Origin: Urophycis tenuis | Lineage: Eukaryota; Chordata; Actinopteri; Gadiformes; Phycidae | Length of the DNA: 64,000 nucleotides | Assembly (NCBI GenBank): GCA_036785325.1 | Contig: JAXIVH010000010.1 | Location: 9,010,044 to 9,074,043 of the forward strand | Direction of reading: 5' to 3' | In this document: piece after piece, positions 24,201 to 31,317 of the stretch | Layout of the letters: every line of letters starts with the position of its first letter | How positions within the stretch are numbered: position 1 is the first letter of the stretch | Program-made: the position numbers and the translations under genes | Notes under the pieces: generated by a model | Database searches by the model: none | What the model was told of the DNA's origin: nothing | What the model saw: only the letters and a program-made list of their open reading frames with translations

Positions 24201-25782
24201 TCAATGTAGTATCACGACGTAACCTGACGATCGGAAACCTCACTACCCACTGAATGTCTGTAACACTGGAAGCTTTTCAAAACAGTGGACATGGATGTCC
24301 TGAGCAACGTCACATTATTTCTGTTTCATCGCATGTCTGCTCAGTCCACAGGATTGGTGAAATTAAATGGAGTTCCAGGGACTTTGTTTAAATATGTATA
24401 CATTATAACTTTTTCATTTTTAAGATAGACGTTGTGGTACGGCAAGCACAAACAACTTCTGCAAATCATCAATATCCAGGGCCGTCCTAAAGACTTTTGA
24501 TTGGTTCTGCAAGGCAGGTTTTTTTTTAACTCTATTTTTTTCCACCCAGCAAAGACACCTGTGAGATTGTGCTCCCTTTGTCCTGTCTCTAGTTGAGCTA
24601 AGCATTTAGACACCTCAATGCATCTATCCTCAATGCAGCCCCTAAACCTATTCTAGGTTCGGAAGTTTAGTATCAGCATAAAAAGGGGATTTTTTGCAAC
24701 ACTAATGCCATTGTGTGATGCCTTGAGAAGAGTTGTGGTGTAATGTAAAAAATAATAACAATTGTAAATATAAGGTAACCTGGGCTAATCAAAACATTCT
24801 TTTGCAATGTCAAGGGCAGTTAACAATGACTTAACAATGTCTCACCAAAACGACAAATAATGTAATTACTACCAATAACAATCCGCTGCCCCTATATTTA
24901 TGAATGCAATTTGACGTCAAGCTGCACAAGACCTACATAGTTCAACTCGTATAGTTCAAAGCAGCTATAAGCCATAAAAAACACCGTCTTTCTAATGTTA
25001 AATCACATTATACAATGTAAGAAAAAAGGTCCAAAGTCCAGCACGCGTCCTACACAGTGCACATGTGACACAACATGTGTTATTGTCTGATGGTCGGTCA
25101 TGAGAAAGCATGCTTGTCTGTCGTTGTTTAACAATCACCACAAATAATTCATACATCCATCAATAAGCCATCAGTGTTTACAAGTGACAAAATATTAACA
25201 TCCTCCGATCTGAGGATATGAATACATTATCTAGGGCCTGGGCGATGTTTGCAGGGCTGCAGAGACACAAAGCATCCCCGTTTGAGGCGTCAATCTATCC
25301 TTTTCCACCAATAATCACAAATAATCATCACCATCATCAATAGCCAACGTGGTTGAGATAAGACGGGAGATATGAGAATAAAACATGATCCGGGCCGTGG
25401 GTGTTGTCTGCACGGCTGCAGAGCCTCCCTGGCCTCCGCCAGGGAGAAGCGGACAAGAGAAAAGTTGTGCAGGCGTGAACGCAGTAAATACAAATAATGG
25501 CCTGTCTCTATAAGTCTGTGCAAGAACCCTTACGACAAACAATCGTGCAGTGGCTGGAATTTCACAATTAAACAGTAGACTGAGATACACAACAGGTTGA
25601 ACTCGGTGTTTATGTTGGGAGTAAACGCAGCTTGAAGAAAGCATTGCCAGCCATGTTAGCCAGTTAGCTCGACATCTTACCTCTTCGACCCGCATATCGA
25701 TGATCCTCTCCACTTCGTACACATCCTCCTCCTCGTCCGGTTCGCTGTCCGCGGGTTCGGGTTTCTCAGCCTCGGCCTCCAT
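937..25782 (-). CDS. mphosph8: M-phase phosphoprotein 8 (HUSH complex chromodomain/ankyrin protein)
   Basis: MPHOSPH8 is the HUSH subunit that reads H3K9me3 through its chromodomain and silences retroelements and transgenes in the nucleus. Fourteen coding exons were placed from 5' to 3': 25782-25681, 23728-23567, 23174-22053, 21840-21747, about 20010-19750, 18848-18729, 18516-18428, 7688-7548, 6626-6540, 6415-6261, 1986-1835, 1533-1415, 1262-1179 and 978-937. Phases match at every junction and sum to 2730 nt, or 909 residues (human about 860). The order is an acidic N-terminus, chromodomain, long Lys/Glu/Ser-rich linker, a conserved LSLGMDLNLDW segment, ankyrin repeats, and a C-terminal domain ending AYRVQLQ. 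The start is the first ATG, preceding an acidic run and the chromodomain. Two other genes lie in its introns on the same strand. Confidence 0.95.
2159..2200. repeat. (GT)n microsatellite left of the hAT element
   Basis: A GT tract of about 40 bases ends in gtatgtgtc where the hAT element begins. Together with the longer tract at 6182 it marks the original insertion site. Confidence 0.85.
2204..6181 (-). mobile_element. complete hAT-superfamily DNA transposon (about 4.0 kb)
   Basis: The left end reads CAGAGGTGG. The right end, read inward, is CAGAGATGG (8 of 9 bases match). Both flanks are GT microsatellite (tatgtgtc on the left, atgtgtgt on the right), so the insertion was into a simple repeat and the 8-bp duplication cannot be fixed exactly. 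Both subterminal regions are packed with aagtc/caagtctcaagtc direct repeats (about 2240-2335 and 6000-6150), as expected of hAT transposase binding sites. The interior holds a three-exon transposase gene on the minus strand. The whole element lies in an mphosph8 intron in the sense orientation. Confidence 0.85.
2761..5841 (-). CDS. BED zinc-finger hAT transposase (ZBED-like), apparently intact
   Basis: Three coding exons fit together: 5841-5669 (phase 2), 4733-3346 (phase 1) and 3149-2761. They total 1950 nt, or 649 residues, with no internal stop. Exon 1 encodes a BED finger: AVCTVCSARISDTAGTTSNF with the Cys pair, then FIRHFRLHKEK with the His pair. Exon 2 encodes the RNase-H-like hAT core (SVTVDIWSDLKMRGFLGITA, HIICDNAANMKKAF, ATCWNSTVRQLKAVL). 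Exon 3 encodes the hATC dimerisation region (SSAPVERVFSHGG, RSQLSDKVLSNLIFCK). The family cuts and pastes DNA in the nucleus. A minus-strand AATAAA lies at 2375-2380. Intactness suggests a recent insertion or, less likely, retained host use. Confidence 0.88.
6182..6250. repeat. (GT)n microsatellite beside mphosph8 exon 10
   Basis: About 34 GT units follow the right end of the hAT element and stop ten bases from the exon 10 donor. On the transcript strand this is a CA tract just inside the intron. Confidence 0.95.
6261..7688 (-). CDS. mphosph8: mphosph8 exons 8-10, ankyrin repeats
   Basis: Exon 8 (7688-7548) encodes DSSGMSLSMLAAAGGQDD and a second repeat with NGRQKNGTTALMHAAEK. Exon 9 (6626-6540) encodes NFLTTVAILLEAGSHVNAQ and ends GETALMK. 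Exon 10 (6415-6261) encodes ACKRGNADIVRLLLEYGADC, then NILSKHKNTAMYFAK. The spaced TALMHAA, LLEAG and NAQ motifs are ankyrin consensus. Exon 10's donor is followed within about ten bases by a CA tract (GT on the plus strand, about 6182-6250), the right flank of the inserted hAT element. Confidence 0.95.
7058..7400. repeat. 39-bp minisatellite in mphosph8 intron
   Basis: About nine near-identical copies of a 39-base unit repeat head to tail, built on ggctcaaggtggttactatg followed by gtcctaggtggttagttct. Copies differ by single substitutions (ttactatg/ttattatg, gtcctagg/ttcctagg). The array is intronic and non-coding. Confidence 0.9.
7920..11271. other. AT-rich intron, no gene recognised
   Basis: This part of the mphosph8 intron holds only short open frames without domains. 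The stretch nearest 11271 is probably the 3' UTR of the nested zinc-finger gene: a minus-strand AATAAA lies at 10941-10946. I see no terminal inverted repeats or tandem arrays here. Confidence 0.5.
11272..16769 (-). CDS. nested zinc-finger protein of a tyrosine-recombinase-like family, degenerate active site
   Basis: At least three spliced exons fit: 16361-16304, 15341-12854 and 12749-11272. A likely further upstream coding exon ends at 16639 in matching phase; its own start lies within 16639-16769 and the initiator ATG was not found. Exon order gives a basic lead (TVRKKFGQRRSAIQ), 13-residue tandem repeats, a long acidic region, two Cys/His fingers (FCLYCKSPFRRLLRHLERRH; LPCQYCLAFHRKTDLWKHE) and a helical domain (YIAQKMRELGRFVLA). 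Then comes a segment resembling a tyrosine-recombinase core, and two copies of a domain with PGKKQC and ACI.AEPAL. The product is roughly 1340 residues. Fish genomes carry many relatives. Function is unknown. It lies wholly inside an mphosph8 intron, same strand. Confidence 0.72.
15165..15335 (-). repeat. coding 39-bp tandem repeat (13 residues, about 4 copies)
   Basis: The unit encodes EEKMAFEGDKSLI and repeats about four times with almost no drift; the first copy on the protein has MTFEGDKNL. It sits at the N-terminal end of the large exon of the nested zinc-finger gene. The low divergence indicates recent expansion and probable length variation. Confidence 0.93.
16770..18427. other. mphosph8 intron, no gene recognised
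   Basis: The 5' end of the nested zinc-finger gene, including its promoter and first exon, should lie in the proximal part but could not be placed. A CA/CG-rich low-complexity stretch occurs at about 18050-18115. Nothing else stands out. Confidence 0.4.
18428..20010 (-). CDS. mphosph8: mphosph8 exons 5-7, linker to ankyrin repeats
   Basis: Exon 5 (about 20010-19750) is acidic and basic low complexity, ending CDDVPETLDPQEGADK. Its acceptor follows a C homopolymer at about 20024-20042 (G on the plus strand), which serves as the pyrimidine tract. Exon 6 (18848-18729) carries GMDLNLDWMTLEDFQKHL, nearly the same as the human segment. Exon 7 (18516-18428) encodes ELRDAVKNGDYMSVKLALNS and then KEEYNLDQE, the helical lead-in to the ankyrin domain. 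A hAT-type MITE separates exons 5 and 6. Confidence 0.88.
18930..19350. mobile_element. hAT-type MITE with 8-bp target duplication
   Basis: The ends are inverted repeats, TTGGGCTGTCAA on the left and TTGACAGCCCTA on the right. The flanks carry the direct repeat tcctggac at 18922-18929 and 19351-19358. The 421-bp element has no coding capacity. An 8-bp duplication is diagnostic of hAT transposases. It lies between mphosph8 exons 5 and 6. Confidence 0.9.
19360..19675. repeat. degenerate tandem repeat
   Basis: A loosely conserved unit of about 55 bases built on accaggctaacagcatttac and tagcacc recurs about five times with heavy drift. It is intronic. Confidence 0.6.
20230..20330 (+). mobile_element. 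SINE core fragment
   Basis: The segment around gatgcttttatccaaagcga matches the core at 28670-28700 and 59800-59830. No tRNA-like head is visible, so this is a truncated copy. Confidence 0.65.
20931..21317. mobile_element. MITE with about 36-bp terminal inverted repeats
   Basis: Left and right ends share CAGTACGTKTACATGCAGCA and continue matching inward through a palindromic agaaattcaaatttct. The interior has a short direct repeat of catgcgcagaatg. No clear target duplication could be read at the borders, so the superfamily is not assigned. Confidence 0.8.
21747..21840 (-). CDS. mphosph8: mphosph8 exon 4, short Lys-rich exon present three times in the window
   Basis: The 94-nt exon has an acceptor after ctttccag and a donor before gtgatc. 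It enters in phase 0 and leaves in phase 1, matching both neighbours. It encodes LIGKIEKKGKSTK, then DSPAQKPDADKMATKQTE. I do not recognise this segment in mammalian MPHOSPH8. Diverged copies with the same phases lie at 34496-34580 and 39212-39272, each upstream of a piggyBac-derived exon. Assignment to mphosph8 rests on phase and position only. Confidence 0.72.
22053..23174 (-). CDS. mphosph8: mphosph8 exon 3, charged disordered linker
   Basis: This is the largest exon, 374 codons, phase 0 at both ends. It opens KLPTKTDVFDADSESESD, like the segment after the chromodomain in mammals. Most of it is Lys/Glu/Ser/Pro-rich low-complexity sequence with repeated KEAAGK/GKEATG units at about 22240-22320, so it is probably disordered. 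It closes with a more ordered NLFEKFLLNCEAKDRVPRRH stretch. It is G+C rich and throws off several long open frames in other frames that are not genes. Confidence 0.88.
23567..23728 (-). CDS. mphosph8: mphosph8 exon 2, chromodomain core
   Basis: The exon encodes most of the chromodomain: VLYRVRWKNYCSDDDTWEPE, then HLEDCREVLLNYKK. The first aromatic-cage strand (VYEVERIIDMR) is in exon 1. The YRVRW and DDDTWEP signatures are those of H3K9me3-reading chromodomains, and the cage Trp/Tyr positions look intact. The acceptor is at 23729 and the donor follows GTGACT at 23567. Both borders are phase 0. Confidence 0.95.
23729..25680. other. mphosph8 intron 1, nothing recognised
   Basis: The intron between the first exon and the chromodomain exon has no coding exon, tandem array or inverted-repeat element that I can recognise. 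Its exon 1 end has a matching duplicate near 39560-39700. Confidence 0.5.
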
Positions 25783-26250
25783 GGCGGATAGTACTCCACC
25801 CTCCAGTATCCCAAAGCGTTAGGATACTAGGTTTTATTTCAAAACAAAAATAATACCAGTTCAGCGTTGAACCTTCGCTAAGGCCGCGTTAGCTACTAGC
25901 GCTAGCAGCGTCGGTTACCTTCAACTGAGTGGCCTCCTCCTTGCTGCAGCTGGAAGGAGGTGCCTAGTGGTGCCGCCTCTCTCGGTGCAGGACCGCTGTA
26001 CACCACTGTATTCCGTTATGTTCCGCTGTACGCCGCTGTATTGCGCTGTACACTGTCTGCTGTATTCCTCTGTACACTGATATATTCCCCTCTACGGCGC
26101 TGTATTCCGCTGTGTACGCCGCTGTATACGGTGGATTCACGCCGCAAGCGGTACACACGAGGAGCTACCTCATGGGCGCGCCGCGGGGGCGTGTTTCTTT
26201 CAGCGACGCGGGCCGTCAATGTGTTTTTCTCTATATTTTTTATGCATGAT
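25783..26250 (-). promoter_or_regulatory. mphosph8: mphosph8 promoter region, CpG-containing
   Basis: The stretch upstream of the mphosph8 ATG is G+C rich with CpGs and no TATA box at an obvious position. Segments next to the ATG (tagtactcc) and at about 26175-26200 (ggggcgtgt within a GC-rich block) recur at about 39800 and 39930, upstream of the duplicated exon 1. A minisatellite interrupts it. Confidence 0.55.
25985..26150. repeat. promoter minisatellite (cgctgtac/cgctgtat units)
   Basis: Irregular units of 10-20 bases combining ccgctgtattccgctgtacg and variants repeat across about 160 bases. The array is absent from the duplicated promoter near 39.9 kb, so it arose or expanded after the duplication, or was lost there. 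Confidence 0.75.
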
Positions 26251-26359
26251 TTATATACTTGTTTTTCCTCTATGCATGAATACCCGGGTACAGCCAAAGT
26301 GGTGGGCCTCTCGTTTGACCAACACTCCCCAATTCCATTGTGAACGTGACCCACCACTA

Positions 26360-27045
26360 TTGACGATTGTGTGACAAGGGCCTCGACCCTGTGCCCTGAG
26401 CTGTTTGGTTCACGAAAAGATCTAGTCGTATTTCAGTATCAGTCAAGCTGAGATCTTCAGGAACCCACCATACATGCCCTCGGAGTTGTTTGTTGTTGTT
26501 TACCTTACTCACATAAAAGGCCTGCCAACAATACTTGGCACACTTTTTTGAGAAAGCTGTATCAAGTGTATTACTCTCTGTTGAACAGTGCCTGTTCACT
26601 TGTTCGCAAATGAACTGATTAACAAAATGTATCTTTTGGTTTAATCTATCACCTCGGTTGATTGTATACCGTGCTGGTGTCCCCTTCTGCTGGGTTTAGT
26701 TTTTTACCGGAACAGGCCTCATGAATACAAACAAATGTATCGGAAAATGAATTTCCACTTTACCCAAGGCAGTTCTTTTGTTGGGATGTTAACTTATTGG
26801 CGTAGTGCATTTCTCTAGGCCAGCTGGCTGCCCAAGAACATTTATCTTATCGATTGTTCAATGGAGTGGAAGAGTGTAATCTTAAATTGGTATAATACAT
26901 AACAGACAAAAGTACATTTTGTCTGTTAAAGGAGTTGCATAATAATTGCATAATAATTGTTGGTGAGTACATAAGGAATTAGAATTTGTGTAGCAATTCA
27001 GTTGGTAGAGCTAACTCATACAGCTAGTAGACTGTAAGTAGTCTC
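26360..27045. other. intergenic, nothing recognised
   Basis: AT-rich spacer without open frames of note or repeats that I can identify. Confidence 0.4.
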
Positions 27046-27049
27046 TCTC

Positions 27050-27235
27050 TCTGCTGTTGTTGCTGCTGCTGCTGCTGTTGTTGTTCCTATTGCTGCTGTG
27101 CTGCTGTTGTTGCTGTGGTAGCTGTTGTAGTGGTAGCAGCTGTTGCTGTCGTTTTTGTAGCTGTTGTAGCTGTTGCTGTTCTTGTAGCTGTCATGGTGGT
27201 TGTTGCAGTTGTTGTATTTGTAGTGGCTAAATAGT
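27050..27235. repeat. imperfect (CTG/TTG)n triplet repeat
   Basis: Runs of gctgctgctg and gttgttgc alternate with gtagctgttgtag units over about 185 bases. The threonine-rich open frame on the minus strand is a by-product. Confidence 0.85.
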
Positions 27236-27526
27236 TAGAGGTTTTGGCGATAACATAAAGGAATTGGAACCTGATGTTTGTAGCTAGATAAGTGCTAGTG
27301 TTCCTAGCATCAGGACCGGTAAACGAAGACCGGTTGAACAATGACTAAGGGTGCTGATAGACCTGCTGTTAGACCAAGCGTAAACGTATGCAACCTGCTG
27401 TGTCATGTGTGCAGACTTGCTGCATCATTACGCGGCCAAAGCGCATGACAGTGGAGGTCTCCACTTGGGATCATCATACAAATCATACAAAAGCATCTGT
27501 ATTGCGTGCTCATGTAAATTAACAAC

Positions 27527-27745
27527 ATGGAGACACTGGTGGAGGAAGAACTGATCATTTCACTACTGTTAAGACGGCGGCAGAAAAGAAAGCGTTGTTT
27601 GTCAGTATTGCATCTTGCGGACGCGTCGTGTTCGCTTGCAATGACATGCGCGACCGATGCACCAAACGGTCGCAGAATACGCATGGCAGCCATGATACGT
27701 AGACATATGCGTTGTCTGCAGCAAGTCAATTCCAGCCCTAAGGGA
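27527..27745 (+). mobile_element. possible PIF/Harbinger transposase remnant
   Basis: A short open frame begins METLVEEELIISLLLRRRQK, similar in style to the N-terminus of Harbinger-type nucleases in fish. It lacks the catalytic region and no terminal repeats were confirmed, so this is a weak call. Confidence 0.3.
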
Positions 27746-28006
27746 TTCTCTCTGTGGGAGGCCCTCAAGTTTCAAGTTTATTGTCATATGCTAGATAACA
27801 ATGTACATCATTACCAGCAGTGAAATTCTTGTACTCAGGTGTGCTCAACTTTGCTATTTAAGATAAAATAAAATGAAAAAAATAATAATAAACAAGAACA
27901 GAAATAGACTATGCAAACAAAAAATAAATACATATGTGGCAGAGTAGTTGGATGAAATGAAATGAAATAAGGTGCAGAGACATAGCAGCTAGTTTAGTGT
28001 GTGTGT

Positions 28007-28038
<32 letters not shown>

Positions 28039-28332
28039 TGGGGGGGCAGCCAGGATACTCTCAATGGTACACCCGTAGAAGTTGGTGAGTATCCCTTGAG
28101 GAAGCCCAGAGCAGTGGTTAACCTCACCGGAGGTACTGAACCATTCACGAACCCCTCGTAATTGGAAAAATAAAATATGATTTCTTCAAAACATAGGTAT
28201 ATATTTTATTAGCGCACAAAATCACTGTGTTCAAAGAACAAAACCAACAAAACATGAATTTCACACAAAAACATAACTCGTGACAACTTTTACTTTTACC
28301 TCCTTCACTGGCTATATCTTGCTCTGTCTTGA

Positions 28333-29343
28333 CCAGTGGCGGCTGCTGGTCTTTCAAAGAGGGGAAGCTCATTGTCGGCCTACATCATAAAAGTTGTCAA
28401 TATATTGTATGCGTAAATTCTTCTCTCTGTTCCTTTTTCTAGCTGGATAGCTAGTTCACTACGACCTAACAACAACAATAACAACAGAATGATTGAACAA
28501 ACTAACGAAATGATATTACTTGAACAAGGAAATGCTGAAGTTATGTTAAACTGAAACAAGGAAATGAGTGTGTTTTATTTACAGCGTACGCAATTAACAA
28601 TAGAAAGGGTCAAGTAATTTCGCCAAGAAAATACCAAGAAATGGGTCACAGTTTGTAAAGGGGCATTTAGCTGACGCTTTTGTCCAAAGCGACTAACACT
28701 CAGTACATTTGTGGGGTTCGACATGTGGACAGTTGGATAAGGGGGATAAAGAGGATCGAACCGCCAACCCTACGGTTAGTGGACGACCCGCTCTGTCCAC
28801 CTGCTCCACCTACTGAGCTACTACCGCCCTGTGTCTTTTTGTTTGTCTTTCAACTTCACTTGCAAAATCCACGATGGGACTGAACTCCCAAGCTGAAGTG
28901 ACGGTTTTATATCTCAAAATAGCTGTCAATCAAAACAGGGTTCAGCCTTTCGACTTATCCTCCAATCATCAGAACCTCAGGTCCAGGCCAGCCGAGGCCC
29001 GCCCACAGCTCCATTCACCCCCAAAGACGCTCAGCGTCCGGGCGGGGAAACATTGTTATCATTTTTACATTTTTCCAATGTCTGTCGAGTTTCGAGGCAA
29101 TGAAAAAAAAGTGTTTCATGCAGTCCCACTGAGGTGAATGGACGCTCGGCTCTACTGGGAAACATTGACGTCGACTTTTGAGAAGTCGCTGATTCTGAAC
29201 AAACTCTTCTTCGAGATGAACGTGTTCTAATGCATTTGTAGTTAATGAAATGTTAACACAACTGTAGATATTTGACCGTTTATTTTTTGATATTTTAGGG
29301 GAAGCTGAGCTTCCCTTGCAGTCTTAAGAGAAATCGCCTCTGG
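28333..29343. mobile_element. non-autonomous DNA transposon with 6-bp target duplication
   Basis: The ends read CCAGTGGCG and, inverted, CCAGAGGCG. The element is flanked by tcttga at 28327-28332 and again at 29344-29349. Both ends carry ggggaagctc-like subterminal sequence in inverted orientation. It is 1011 bp, contains a SINE, and encodes nothing recognisable. The superfamily is not assigned. Confidence 0.75.
28657..28830 (-). mobile_element. tRNA-derived SINE, nested in the DNA transposon
   Basis: On the minus strand the head has a polymerase III A box (TAGCTCAGTAGG) and B box (GGTTCGATCC), as in a tRNA. The body contains the core agcgacttaca-like motif and ends near aaagggg. It is about 75-80% similar by eye to the copy at 59780-59950. 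Confidence 0.85.
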
Positions 29344-29704
29344 TCTTGACCCTTGCCCAACCCCTGGGAGTGACTCAACGAACCCACGTTAAGAGCCACT
29401 GCTCTAGAGACAATGGTTCACCCTAACCCTATAGTTTATTGTAGCCATGTGTGTAACCCCTATCCCCGTCAGGACATGTGACACAGATGCCATCCACGAC
29501 CCAATACATGACATCGCACCCCTTCCAATCTACTCTAGCCATCTCTTTCCCTGTCTGCGCTGACCTCAAAGTGATGGGCGGACTCTGGAACTGCCAACCG
29601 GCGGACCATCTCCGATCTCAGACCATCAGCCTATGCCTGCAATAACTTTACCGACGCCCCCCCCCCCCCCAAAAAAAATTCTTCTTCTTCTAAAAAAAAA
29701 AAAA

Positions 29705-29975
29705 AGGGGCAGCCGCGGCTTCGGACTTGTAACCGGAGGGTTGCTGGTTGCGAACCCCGACCAGTGTCGAACGGCTGAAGTACCCTTGAGCAAGGCACCT
29801 ATCCCCTCACTGCTCCCCGAGCGCCGCTGTTGCAGGCAGCTCACTGCATCGGGTTTAGTGTGTGCTTCACCTCACTGTGTGCCTCACCATCACTGTGTTC
29901 TGAGTGTTTCACTAATTCACGAATGGGTTAAATGCAGAGACCAAATTTCCCTCACGGGATCAAAAGAGTAATTCT
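29705..29975 (+). mobile_element. tRNA-derived fish SINE (second family)
   Basis: The head after the A-tract carries ggttgctggttgcgaacccc, a B-box-like tRNA remnant. The body has tacccttgagcaaggcacc, cactgctccccgagcgcc and gggttaaatgcagag, which are hallmarks of an abundant teleost SINE. The poly-C and poly-A tracts just upstream (29657-29705) may be part of the insertion. Confidence 0.85.
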
Positions 29976-29979
29976 TCAA

Positions 29980-31300
29980 AAAAAAGAGAAAAAATAAACA
30001 AGCAAACAGACAAAAAAACCTACCCTCATGAATTTGTATTTTGTATGTCTTTATAAATCGCTCTTTGTAACTTAGGACTCAGCATCTTAGGCCAGAGCTG
30101 TTGTATACTAGCAACGCTTAACCTGGCAATTTGAATGCTTGAAACTGCTCTGGTGGTGGTTCTGGTGACTTGCTTGTATTAACAGCAATGAAATGTTTAA
30201 TCTTCTTCTGACAAATGTACTGTAAGTCGCTTTGGACAAAAGCGTCTGCTAAAGGCCCTAAATGTAAATGGGGTAAAGATGATTTCCATATGAACACACA
30301 ACTAGCATATTTGCAGCTCATAGATCCAATTACATCAGTGTTTAGTGTTCAGTGTAAACACCCTGATGAAGGCTGGTGAGCCGACAGGCGTTGGTGTTTT
30401 TTAATGGTTTAGCCCCTAATAATAAATATACTTTTTGCATCCTACTGAGTGCCTGGACCTGGAATCTTTTTCCAAACGGCTTTATGAACTTTTAACCCTT
30501 CCAAGAAGCACCAGAGGATACAAGGGATACCCGTAGCGCTCCAGCTCCCCTTTTGTTTTACATCAGTGTTTAGGTTTAAATGATTGCTTTATGCTTTATT
30601 CTATACCAGTTATTGCACATATAGCATTAGTCTAATAATTATAATTATTTGAGCTTCTAGCAATTATACATTGTTGGCCATCGCATTATATTTTATGTTA
30701 TGTATGTTATGTTATGTTAATTCACAGTTTCTGTCATGCTTGAAATATGTGCCTTTTACTTTTGTTTAATTTTGTTAATTTTGTTTGAAAATGGAAATCA
30801 TACTGTCCTGTCCTGTTTATTTATATCCGTTGAAAAGCAATACAAAAATTGGAATTTAAAAGAAATAATCTGTGATAGTTCATGAATGAATGAATTGACA
30901 TTCGTTTAATGTTGCTGTAAATGTATATTTGGATATTTAAAATGTATGGGTATGTCATTAGTGGGTAATGTTAAATACACAAAGGGATCAACACTTCACC
31001 TCACTGCTCATCAGATTTGAATTGTCCACTTTTACTTCCAATTGCGGCAATTGTTGAATAAATTACCATTAATTGTACAGAATTTACACAAAACCATGAT
31101 TTATTAACACATACATTGGTATCGGGCAAAGCAGAAGGAAACTTCTTGAAATTGTGTTACCAAGCATTCTAGAAGGCCTGCAACATGGGCATTTTATCAG
31201 CCTATGGGGAGGGAAGGAAATTAAATGTGACTCCAAATAAAGTATATTTATTTGACAAACCATAAATAAACAAACCAATGTGAACTTCTTTGCACAAAGA
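29980..31300. other. AT-rich spacer with a SINE core fragment
   Basis: A minus-oriented SINE core occurs at about 30215-30275 (gtcgctttggacaaaagcgt). A repeat-like stretch with cctgatgaaggctggtgagc lies at 30360-30490. The rest is AT-rich. Minus-strand AATAAA motifs near 31245-31255 could serve the piggyBac-derived copy upstream. Confidence 0.5.
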
Positions 31301-31317
31301 ACCAGACATCGACCATT

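Noticed and set aside
28745..28820. tRNA gene suggested by A and B boxes
   Set aside because: The head has no stable cloverleaf and the body and second copy at 59780 show it to be a SINE.
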